Assembly (NCBI GenBank): GCA_919902985.1
Contig: CAKKSC010000083.1
Span: 1-32,784, forward strand
Source of the DNA: Desulfuromonadales bacterium
GTDB lineage: Bacteria > Desulfobacterota > JAENJC01
Direction of reading: 5' to 3'
Length of the DNA: 32,784 bases
Position 1 is the stretch's first letter. Each line of letters starts with the position of its first letter. A program made the position numbers and the translations under genes. Below, piece after piece: positions 26,430 through 32,784 of this stretch. The notes beneath the pieces were generated by a model that was given only the letters and a program-made list of their open reading frames with translations, had not been told where the DNA came from and did no database searches.

Positions 26430-27155
26430 TTATTTCTTGACCCCGTACCTCTTTCTTACCTCTTCTATCTTGCCGCACGTCATCTCCCCTTCCGTACAGG
26501 GGCCGGAAATACAGCCCGGACCGGCTGTCCTGAATATTGTAGGGGCGACCTCCTGAACAAGCCTGAGCATCTCCTCCGCCATCCTCCTTATCTCCCACTG
26601 CGCGCGGTTGCAGCATCGCTGTCTGAAGAAGTGAAGGAGTTCCCTGGCGTTCATAGTTACCATTATCTTTGTTTCAGCCGCGTTTGGCAGTAAGAACCTG
26701 GCATCCTCGTTGCTCTTCTCCCCCTTGTCGCCGAGGGCCTCCACAAGCTCGTCGTACCACATCTGCATGTGCTCCATCTTTTCGATGAACCACTCCTTCT
26801 TCCCTGCTTCTACAACGCTTGGAGGTATGATGAAGCCGAAACCCTCTTCTCCACCTGCCTTAACATACCTCTGAGACTGCTGGGAGTACGATGCAACCCT
26901 GTGCCTGACAAGCTGGTGCGAGCATGCCCTGGATATTCCCTCTATCCCGAAGGTGAAGGAGACATGCTCTATAGGGGACATGTGGCCGATCTTTACGAGC
27001 TTCTCCACAAAACCTTTCTGGTCTTTGGCCTCTATCTTTTCCTGGAGGTCGCCGATGTCAGCCGAAGAGTAGCAGAGCTTTGCAGCGAGTGCCACGGCCT
27101 CTTCAGGCTCTGGCGTGTGGCGGAGGAGGACTACTTTTAGTTTGGATTGAGGCAT
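26430..27155 (-). CDS. thyX: Flavin-dependent thymidylate synthase ThyX
   Basis: ThyX methylates dUMP to dTMP using methylene-THF, FAD and NADPH. The 241-residue product has the diagnostic RHRVASYSQQSQR motif (R84-R96; RHRxxSxxxxSxR) and the C-terminal segment ELLHFFRQRCCNRAQWEIR. The start ATG 27155 (MPQSKLKVVLLRHTPEPEE) has no strong SD. It is the last gene of the gntR-metV-metF unit and shares its C1 substrate with MetF, which links DNA precursor supply to this operon. Confidence 0.95.
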   Translation of the reverse strand: MPQSKLKVVLLRHTPEPEEAVALAAKLCYSSADIGDLQEKIEAKDQKGFVEKLVKIGHMSPIEHVSFTFGIEGISRACSHQLVRHRVASYSQQSQRYVKAGGEEGFGFIIPPSVVEAGKKEWFIEKMEHMQMWYDELVEALGDKGEKSNEDARFLLPNAAETKIMVTMNARELLHFFRQRCCNRAQWEIRRMAEEMLRLVQEVAPTIFRTAGPGCISGPCTEGEMTCGKIEEVRKRYGVKK

Positions 27156-27164
27156 ATTGAACTC

Positions 27165-27247
27165 TGAAATTGCAAATTGTAAAATGCAAAGCGCAAAACG
27201 CAAAATGAGTTAATTTTTCAATTTGCACTTTGCAATTTGATATTTGC
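27165..27247. repeat. AT-rich inverted word repeat between metF and thyX
   Basis: The left part (as read on +) reiterates TTGCAAATTGTAAAATGCAA and ends in AAAGCGCAAAACGCAAAATG. The right part reads CAATTTGCACTTTGCAATTTG. The arms are imperfectly complementary. It is related to the repeat at 8088-8160. It lies inside a probable operon, so it is either a read-through element or an intergenic processing site. Confidence 0.7.
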
Positions 27248-27256
27248 GTTAATGGA

Positions 27257-28132
27257 TTAGAATCCCGCTCTCTTTAGTATTTCCGGTACCTTGTCCTCAA
27301 GCCCTATGGCCATAACATGGACGCCGTCACATATACCTTTCAGTTCTCTTATCTGCCGGGCTGCTATGTCCATCCCGCAATCAAGGGCCTTTTCCTTCCC
27401 AGCTGCCTTGAGTTCGTCTATTAAGTGCTGCGGGACCGTTATCCCTGGGACATTGGCGTTAAGGAAGTTTGCCATCCCTGCGCTTCTTAAGAGTAGGATG
27501 CCTGCGAGGATCTTTGTATCGAATTTGCGGGCATACTCCATGAACGTCTTGAACTTCTCAATATCGTATATGGCCTGGGTCTGGAAGAACTTCGCCCCAA
27601 CCCTGACCTTCTTTGAAAACTTCATAAGCTGCGGTTCCACAGGGTTTGCCTCAGGGGTAACAACTGCGCCTGCAAAAAGGTCTGTCGCCCCCTTCAGGTC
27701 ATTACCTGCCATATCCTTCCCGTTGTTCATGGTCTCCATGAGTTTCAGCAGCTGCACTGATTCTATGTCGAATACCGCCTTTGCCCCTTTATGGTCACCG
27801 ACTGAAATGCTGTCACCAGTCAGACAGAGGAGATTCCTTATTCCAAGGATATGGGCAGACAAGAGGTCCGACTGGATTGCCAGCCTGTTCCTGTCCCTGC
27901 ACGTGAGCTGATAGATAGGGTCATGTCCCATATCAAGGAGCACCTTGCTTATGGCGAGGGAGCCTGCCCTCATAACGGAAGACTGGTTGTCAGTAACATT
28001 GAGGGCATGGACCTTGCCCAGGAGGTGTTTTGCATGTTCCTTTAACTCTGATATATCAGTGCCTTTCGGAGGGCCGCACTCGGCTGTTATGACGAAGTCG
28101 CCTGCCTCCAGGGCTTCCTTGAATCTCTTCAT
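27257..28132 (-). CDS. metF: Methylenetetrahydrofolate reductase
   Basis: Reduces 5,10-methylene-THF to 5-methyl-THF, for methionine synthesis or the Wood-Ljungdahl methyl branch. The 291-residue product is a TIM-barrel MetF: N-terminal ITAECGPPKGTD, VTDNQSSVMRAGSL, QLTCRDRNRLAIQSD, LLCLTGDSIS and the FAD-contacting GAKFFQTQAIYD. It overlaps metV by 4 bases (ATGA). Pairing with MetV is the arrangement in which the reductase takes electrons through an iron-sulfur partner. Confidence 0.93.
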   Translation of the reverse strand: MKRFKEALEAGDFVITAECGPPKGTDISELKEHAKHLLGKVHALNVTDNQSSVMRAGSLAISKVLLDMGHDPIYQLTCRDRNRLAIQSDLLSAHILGIRNLLCLTGDSISVGDHKGAKAVFDIESVQLLKLMETMNNGKDMAGNDLKGATDLFAGAVVTPEANPVEPQLMKFSKKVRVGAKFFQTQAIYDIEKFKTFMEYARKFDTKILAGILLLRSAGMANFLNANVPGITVPQHLIDELKAAGKEKALDCGMDIAARQIRELKGICDGVHVMAIGLEDKVPEILKRAGF

Positions 28133-28818
28133 CTCTTGCCTCCCTCAGGCCTTTTCCTCATCTTTGCGTACTTCTCTCCTTCAAATACGCCAGGTTTCGT
28201 GTGCTTGGAGTAGTCCTTTGCCTCATGAATCTTTTCCATCCTGTCCAGCCTTCCCTTCTTCTCAAGCCTCCTGTATATCCTTACCCAGGCACACTCTATG
28301 TCAGGGCTTATCTCACACTTCCCGTTGTTCATCCCCCCGCAAGGCCCATTGAGAAGCCCCTTTGCGCAGGTTGTGACCGGACATATCCCGCCAGTCTCTT
28401 CTAAAATGCACTCACCGCAGGTCATGCATCTTTCGTCATAACTTCCTACCCTGATGGTGTTCCCGAGGAACAGGGAGTCACAGCCGGGAATCACGTTTTT
28501 ATCTTCATACGTCTCAGCTATGGAGCCGACTCCGGCGCCGCAGGAGAGTACAATTACCGCATCCGCATCCTTGACCGGCTCACCCAGCTTCTTCATCTCA
28601 ATCTTTGTCCCGACTATGTTGCAGGGCGCTATAGCCACAAAGCTGCCTGTTACCTCTTTCCCCGCGTCTCTAAGCATCTGGGCCATCTCTGCTATCTCAT
28701 CCGGACCGCCGGTCTTGCAAAGGGTGGCGCATTCGCCGCATCCTACTATAAATACTTTCTTATTGTCCCGGAGGTACTCTTTTATCACCTCAAAGGGTTT
28801 CTGCTTTGTGATTATCAT
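28129..28818 (-). CDS. metV: Methylenetetrahydrofolate reductase partner, zinc/Fe-S protein MetV
   Basis: The 229-residue product has many conserved cysteines: C27, C30, C34 (VGCGECATLC), then C131, C134, C137, C146, C151, C160, C168 and C176 (CMTCGECI, CPVTTCAKG, GPCGG, NNGKCEI). This is the MTHFR_C-type domain found fused to or beside MetF in anaerobes and acetogens, needed for full MetF activity. Zinc or iron-sulfur content is inferred from the cysteines. It overlaps gntR by 4 bases and metF by 4, so translation is coupled. Confidence 0.9.
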   Translation of the reverse strand: MIITKQKPFEVIKEYLRDNKKVFIVGCGECATLCKTGGPDEIAEMAQMLRDAGKEVTGSFVAIAPCNIVGTKIEMKKLGEPVKDADAVIVLSCGAGVGSIAETYEDKNVIPGCDSLFLGNTIRVGSYDERCMTCGECILEETGGICPVTTCAKGLLNGPCGGMNNGKCEISPDIECAWVRIYRRLEKKGRLDRMEKIHEAKDYSKHTKPGVFEGEKYAKMRKRPEGGKR

Positions 28819-29516
28819 TTTCTTACCCCCTTTACCACAGCTTCTCCGCTCTTTTGAAACCTCTGGGCCAGAAGTTTTGCACTGTACTCGGCATTCCTTT
28901 TCACAAGCTGTTCGACAAGATTGGAGTCCCTGTCACAGCAGGCCTTAATTATGTCCTTGTGCTGGTCTACCGAGACCTCCATCCTTCCCTTTAGAACAAA
29001 GGAGGCGATCCTGAACCTCTGGAACTGCTGTAGGAGATTTTGAATGATATTGCAGAGTTTGTCGTTACCGCATTTTTGAATGAATATGTCGTGGAAATCG
29101 TTGTCTGCCTTAAAAAAACCCTTTATATCGTCGTTCCTGGCAAAACGCTCCATGGAGGAGTTGAGCATTTCCAGTCTTTTGATGTCCTTTTCGGTAAGCC
29201 TGTCTGTTGCGACCTTTGCAGCATAACTCTCAAGAAGAGACTTCACTTCATAAAACTCCCTTACATCCTCCTCTGTCAGGGACGTAACCTCCGCCCCTCT
29301 CCTCGGTATGACCTTCAGAAACCCCTCTGTCTCAAGCTGTCGGAATGCCTCTCTGATGGGAGTCCTGCTGATCCCGTATTTCTCGGCAAGATCGGATTCT
29401 GCTACGCGCTCTCCAGGCTTCAGCGTCCCCTTTATAATAGATTCCCTGAGGATGTTTACAATGCGCTCCCTCAGGGTCTGTGTCTGGTCTATAGTTCTTC
29501 GTGATCTGCGTGCCAT
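28815..29516 (-). CDS. GntR-family (FadR/FCD) transcriptional regulator
   Basis: The 233-residue protein has the winged-helix GntR domain (residues about 12-78; LKPGERVAESDLAEKYGISR, TPIREAFRQLETEGFLKVIP) and an all-helical FCD ligand domain with the D..H..H metal site pattern (DNDFHDIF, SVDQHKDII). It is first in the gntR-metV-metF-thyX unit and probably autoregulates it through the palindrome at 29520-29534. The ligand is unknown; a folate- or C1-linked acid is only a guess. Confidence 0.92.
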   Translation of the reverse strand: MARRSRRTIDQTQTLRERIVNILRESIIKGTLKPGERVAESDLAEKYGISRTPIREAFRQLETEGFLKVIPRRGAEVTSLTEEDVREFYEVKSLLESYAAKVATDRLTEKDIKRLEMLNSSMERFARNDDIKGFFKADNDFHDIFIQKCGNDKLCNIIQNLLQQFQRFRIASFVLKGRMEVSVDQHKDIIKACCDRDSNLVEQLVKRNAEYSAKLLAQRFQKSGEAVVKGVRK

Positions 29517-29519
29517 AAT

Positions 29520-29556
29520 TGTATACAGTATACAGTAAAAAAAGTGTAAAAGTCAA
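29520..29556 (-). promoter_or_regulatory. gntR operon promoter with overlapping operator
   Basis: On the minus strand TTGACT (29551-29556) and TATACT (29527-29532) are 18 bases apart. The perfect palindrome TGTATAC-A-GTATACA (29520-29534) covers the -10 box and matches the style of FadR/VanR-type GntR operators. The predicted start of transcription is about 3 bases upstream of the ATG at 29516 and no SD is present, so the mRNA may be leaderless. Repressor bound here would block RNA polymerase. Confidence 0.75.
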
Positions 29557-29560
29557 AAGG

Positions 29561-30898
29561 TTATATAGTTGTATCTCCGATCTTGTTTATAACAAGGCCT
29601 GTAAGAAGCTTTGGGTAAAAGTATGTGGACTTCTGCGGCATCTTGTCCCTGGCCTTGGCCACATCCTCAACTTCGGTGACCTTCGTGGGATTCAGTATAA
29701 AAAGGAGCTGACGCTCGCCATTTTGAATCTTTGAGAGCCCTTCACCTTCGTCCTGTATATACTCTATGTTCTCCTTTTTCTTCTGGCGTTCCTTGCTGAC
29801 CCCAAGTATATTCTCAATGACCAGGGTATGTAGAATGGTAACATCAAGCCTTCTGTACGCCTTGGAGTGCTCAGCAACAAACCTGCCCATAATATCCTCG
29901 TTCCTTAAGGTTATTATTGCAGCATGGTTCCATCCCTTTGCATAAACCCCGAAGGAATGGCCGCTCCTCCCCTTTTCCCTTAGCCTCTCCATAAATGGAT
30001 CCCAGAGATCCGCTGCCACCGGCACAGCCATCCTCTCTATTTCGAAGTTCTCAGAAAGCCTGTTTTCAAGCACATCAGGATCAAACTCCTTCACTCCATA
30101 CATGAGCCTGTGGGTAGGGAATACCGTAAGCCCTTCGTCGTCCATATTCGAGAAGTACATGAGGGTATAGTTAAAACCCTCCTTACCGGTATAATCAGGG
30201 TGCTTCTCCCTCATCTCATTCCTGTAATTAAGGGCTGTCTCATAGCGGTGATGTCCGTCTGCGATAAATATCATCTTGTCTGAGATCTCTCTGATAAGGC
30301 CGTTTATAATTGACTCGTCCGTGACACGCCAAAGCCTGTTATTTGCACCGTCCTCACCCTGGACATTCACTATGGGCAGGGTCTTTGATTCCCCTGACAA
30401 AAGGGAATTTGTCTTCAACCCAGGGTCGGAATAGAGGGAAAAGATGGGAGAAAAGTTGGCGTCTGTCGCCTTTGTCAGGTTAAGCCTGTCTGTCTTAGGC
30501 CCTGAAAGGGTAGTCTCGTGAGGAAGGATTACGCCGGAGTCAAGCTCTTCAATGCGTACCAGTGACATAAACCCTTTTCTGGTCTTTACAGTGCCGTCCT
30601 TAAGCCTGTAATCCTGCTCGTAAATGTATATGGCAGGCCTTTCATCACTGACCAGTATTCCATCCGCCTGCCATTTCTTAAAATCAGATGCAGCCCTTGT
30701 ATACCTGTTACTACTCTCATCGTCTGAAGGAGACCCCTTGGCAAAGTCGAGCCTGACTATGTTATAGTCGCTCTTCTGATACAGATTCTCCTGACCATCT
30801 GGGGAGATCACGTCATAAGGAGGGGCTATTACCTTTGACATATCTCCGATTTTTTCCGGATTGTACAAAATCCCTTTAAACGGGGCTATAACTGCCAT
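29561..30898 (-). CDS. DUF1015 family protein
   Basis: The 445-residue product belongs to DUF1015: N-terminal IAPFKGILYNPEKIGDMSKV, VIAPPYDVISPDGQENLYQK, and the conserved FIADGHHRYETALNYRNEM near residue 215. The fold is related to ParB/sulfiredoxin-type nucleotide-binding proteins, and some relatives have, as I recall, been proposed as serine kinases. Its cellular role here is unknown. SD AAGGAAGG precedes ATG 30898. It ends 44 bases before the gntR start, on the same strand; the gntR -35 box begins 4 bases short of its stop. Confidence 0.85.
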   Translation of the reverse strand: MAVIAPFKGILYNPEKIGDMSKVIAPPYDVISPDGQENLYQKSDYNIVRLDFAKGSPSDDESSNRYTRAASDFKKWQADGILVSDERPAIYIYEQDYRLKDGTVKTRKGFMSLVRIEELDSGVILPHETTLSGPKTDRLNLTKATDANFSPIFSLYSDPGLKTNSLLSGESKTLPIVNVQGEDGANNRLWRVTDESIINGLIREISDKMIFIADGHHRYETALNYRNEMREKHPDYTGKEGFNYTLMYFSNMDDEGLTVFPTHRLMYGVKEFDPDVLENRLSENFEIERMAVPVAADLWDPFMERLREKGRSGHSFGVYAKGWNHAAIITLRNEDIMGRFVAEHSKAYRRLDVTILHTLVIENILGVSKERQKKKENIEYIQDEGEGLSKIQNGERQLLFILNPTKVTEVEDVAKARDKMPQKSTYFYPKLLTGLVINKIGDTTI

Positions 30899-30972
30899 AT
30901 GTTTTCCTTCCTTAATCCATCAATTAAATGCGGCGAAATATTAGCATACAAGCATGCAGGGGTAAAGGGGGT

Positions 30973-31413
30973 TTAAGATTCAAAATAGCCAGGTACAAGA
31001 AACTTCTCCACTTCGTTTACATACTCAGGATAGAGTTCTTCGGCCATTCTGACGGCGCCAAGGACCATTGAGTGTTCCAGCATGTCATATTCATGCACAA
31101 GCCTGTTCCTGAGACCTGCAGATGGCGCAAGCTTTTCCGATAGACCGGCAGAGATGATATTTAGCTCCCCTGCCGTTATAAAACTCTCGTAGTAATCATC
31201 AGGCGCAGGATTTCCACTCTGCACTATCGCATGGGTGTTTATATATATAGCCGCTTCTGTTAATTCCTGCAAAAGCCTCTCCGTGGCCTTTCTTTTGTAT
31301 ATGTCCTCAATATATTCATCTTTCGTCATGCATGATATAGGTTTTAGGGCATTGAGATTTTCTATAATGACGACAAGTTTTCTCCTGATAATATCTTTGT
31401 CTAAAGGGCTCAT
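30973..31413 (-). CDS. hepT: HepT-like ribonuclease toxin (DUF86)
   Basis: The 146-residue product is a helical HEPN nuclease with the RX4HXY motif at residues 102-109 (R102, H107, Y109 in LRNRLVHEYD). R and H are the catalytic residues; the tyrosine is the target of MntA adenylylation in the characterised system. It follows mntA with a 4-base overlap, the typical antitoxin-toxin order. It lies 74 bases upstream of the DUF1015 gene. Confidence 0.9.
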   Translation of the reverse strand: MSPLDKDIIRRKLVVIIENLNALKPISCMTKDEYIEDIYKRKATERLLQELTEAAIYINTHAIVQSGNPAPDDYYESFITAGELNIISAGLSEKLAPSAGLRNRLVHEYDMLEHSMVLGAVRMAEELYPEYVNEVEKFLVPGYFES

Positions 31414-31838
31414 GTTAGACCTCTTGCAGCAAGAAAAGAGTTAATTACAGACTTCTGTGCCTCACGTAACTTCTTCGTATCCGCGTATATCCTGAAGGCA
31501 AGGGAATAAAACTGATTAAATACGCCAGCCTCCCGTTCATAGATCAGTGTGCCGTTTTTTGCAGCAGAGAACTTTAACAGCGGACTGGCACGACTTAAAT
31601 CCACTACATCGACATTGTTTGTATGCAGGAGTTTTATAACTTTATTAGTGAGGGCCAGTATATCAACAGGTCTGTCGAAGAGAAACGCAACATCAATATC
31701 GCTCTGCTTGTGCAGCTTACCGGATGCATGCGACCCGAAAAGGAGGATGAGCTGGAGCCCCTCTTCTGTGAAAAGAGGGCTCAACCTCTCCCTGATCGCT
31801 TCTATAGAAATACCTGCCGTGCTCTTTTTCGTAAACAT
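31410..31838 (-). CDS. mntA: MntA-type antitoxin, minimal nucleotidyltransferase
   Basis: The 142-residue protein has the minimal nucleotidyltransferase motif GSHASGKLHKQSDIDV (G35-S36 ... D47, D49; GSx10DxD) and a third acidic residue around D77-D80 (VDVVD). MntA adds AMP to the HepT tyrosine and so silences the toxin. All catalytic residues are intact. Start ATG 31838 has only a weak SD. It is divergent from an XRE-like remnant, 45 bases away. Confidence 0.9.
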   Translation of the reverse strand: MFTKKSTAGISIEAIRERLSPLFTEEGLQLILLFGSHASGKLHKQSDIDVAFLFDRPVDILALTNKVIKLLHTNNVDVVDLSRASPLLKFSAAKNGTLIYEREAGVFNQFYSLAFRIYADTKKLREAQKSVINSFLAARGLT

Positions 31839-31883
31839 GAACCTATTTTTGCATAAGACAGTTGAAAAGACAACAATCTATCC

Positions 31884-32054
31884 ATGACTACCTCACTTTT
31901 ATCCACAACCGAAATGCGAACCCGTCCCCGATTATTGTTTCCGAGCCAGCAGGCAGTATCACGCATAGAGAGCGGGGAGTATGAGGGCATGACCCTTAAG
32001 GCACTGGAAAAGATTGGCAGGGCGACCGGGACATTGCCCGCCATGTGTTCCTGA
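31884..32054 (+). pseudogene. XRE/Cro HTH antitoxin remnant
   Basis: An open frame of 56 codons from ATG 31884. The C-terminal half reads SQQAVSRIESGEYEGMTLKA then LEKIGRATGT, which is the recognition helix and following helix of HigA-like XRE antitoxins. The N-terminal third (MTTSLLSTTEMRTRPRLLF) does not look like a normal HTH start, and the usual toxin partner is absent. I take it as a decayed gene, though a short expressed protein is possible. Confidence 0.6.
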
Positions 32055-32092
32055 TATGTTTGCGGTAAGTGGTGGCTGCCCTGCGAACGGTG

Positions 32093-32257
32093 CTACCCTC
32101 TTTTCTCCGTAACCTTCTTGATTCCTGTCCTTTTCATGAAATCCTTCAGTCCGGCGTTAAAAAAGCTGACCCGCTCGTCCCTTGTCATCTTTTTTGTCTT
32201 CTGATAGACGTCTTCTTTCCATTTCCACACCTCTTTCAACTTCTTTGACTCATTCAT
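32093..32257 (-). CDS. Small PIN-partner protein, hypothetical
   Basis: A 54-residue ORF starting MNESKKLKEVWKWKEDVYQK and continuing TKKMTRDERVSFFNAGLKDF. It is too short for many ORF finders. It overlaps the end of the PIN-domain gene by 8 bases and has AGGTGAT-type SD at its start. Small charged proteins directly after PIN toxins act as antitoxins in some reversed-order TA pairs; here that is inference. Confidence 0.7.
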   Translation of the reverse strand: MNESKKLKEVWKWKEDVYQKTKKMTRDERVSFFNAGLKDFMKRTGIKKVTEKRG

Positions 32258-32723
32258 CCCCAATCACCTCCATAGGCGTTATCATTTCCAGTTCCTTAAG
32301 GTAACCCTGTAGAAGGCTGATAGCGCGCACCTTCTCTTTTTTCGCAAGGTTGGCCAGATGTTTATAATTCCAACTGACCAGTGCGTCCATCTCATTGACT
32401 GTAGCAACAGCAATGTGCATGGCGTCATCCCGTTTCTTTTTGGGGATTACGCCTTCAGCAATATAGATATCCGCAAGTTCGTCAATCTCACTACTGACCT
32501 CTAACATTATCGGTGGATGCTCTTTTATCAGGGCTATCAACGCTGAGGCTGTTTTTTCGTCTGCATTTTCAATTTCCCTGAGAACAACAGGTGAAGAGTA
32601 TATCTGATAGCGGTACGACTTATTAAGGTTTTCAAAAAAGAGCCTTGTTACTTCCTTCTTTTCCGGCGCGTCATCGGCATAATAGAAGTTCCAGACTGAT
32701 GTATCAAGGTCAGCCTTGTCCGG
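32250..32723 (-). pseudogene. PIN-domain (VapC-like) toxin with no start codon
   Basis: From 32723 the frame reads PDKADLDTSVWNFYYADDAP and goes on to SSPVVLREIENADEKTASAL and the C-terminal half with KKKRDDAMHIAVATVNEM and DALVSWNYKHLAN. The catalytic-type D in DLDTSVWN and the DDAMHIA acidic patch are present. However, TAA lies at 32724-32726 in frame, and no ATG, GTG or TTG occurs between it and the conserved D. The nearest ATG upstream is out of frame. It is a 5'-damaged gene, or it has a small sequencing error. Confidence 0.7.
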
Positions 32724-32784
32724 TTAGGAAATTGCATAAGTTTTTTTGTTGAATAAAAGTTCATAAACCCAGCATGGAGGCCAC

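Noticed and set aside
27291-27911. 206-residue + strand frame opposite metF
   Set aside because: It is antisense to metF, and has no motif or SD.

Overview
This window looks like the chromosome of a Gram-negative, probably anaerobic or facultatively anaerobic bacterium of moderate GC content. A Nitrospirota- or Desulfobacterota-like (former deltaproteobacterial) source fits best, but the phylum is inferred from gene style only: a Sec-dependent formate dehydrogenase, metV-metF, ThyX in place of ThyA, a GEMM-type riboswitch, zinc-type ribosomal proteins and many GTG/TTG starts. No 16S rRNA or tRNA gene was seen.

Bases 1-15510 are a nearly unbroken S10-spc-alpha ribosomal protein superoperon on the + strand: the last codons of tuf, then rpsJ-rplC-rplD-rplW-rplB-rpsS-rplV-rpsC-rplP-rpmC-rpsQ-rplN-rplX-rplE-rpsN-rpsH-rplF-rplR-rpsE-rpmD-rplO-secY-adk-map-infA-rpmJ-rpsM-rpsK-rpsD-rpoA-rplQ. 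It closes with an intrinsic terminator that overlaps the rplQ stop codon. Several gaps in the operon hold small inverted clusters of reiterated short words, and a related cluster occurs at 27165-27247.

Bases 15511-15891 carry two copies of a divergent repeat and lead into a 917-residue formate dehydrogenase catalytic subunit (15892-18645). This gene is read through an in-frame TGA as selenocysteine, with a SECIS-like hairpin directly after it. A strong hairpin separates it from a minus-strand block of a hypothetical gene, a DUF2905 membrane protein, ruvB and a small helical protein. A heme O synthase/UbiA-type prenyltransferase gene follows on the + strand. Next comes a minus-strand TPR gene whose leader has a recognisable promoter, a GEMM-I (cyclic di-GMP-I type) riboswitch and an overlapping intrinsic terminator.

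Bases 22723-25877 encode a three-gene ABC exporter (HlyD-type adaptor, ATPase, ABC-2 permease) on the minus strand. It is divergent from a small secreted methionine-rich protein gene. Bases 26430-29516 form a one-carbon operon on the minus strand, gntR-metV-metF-thyX. Its promoter has a perfect 15-bp palindrome over the -10 box and predicts a nearly leaderless gntR transcript. With the formate dehydrogenase, these genes suggest formate/tetrahydrofolate C1 chemistry, possibly a Wood-Ljungdahl methyl branch, but the remaining genes of that pathway are not in the window.

The last 3 kb hold a DUF1015 gene and an accessory toxin-antitoxin patch: an intact MntA/HepT pair, a short remnant of an XRE-type antitoxin, and a PIN-domain gene with no usable start codon followed by a 54-residue partner.
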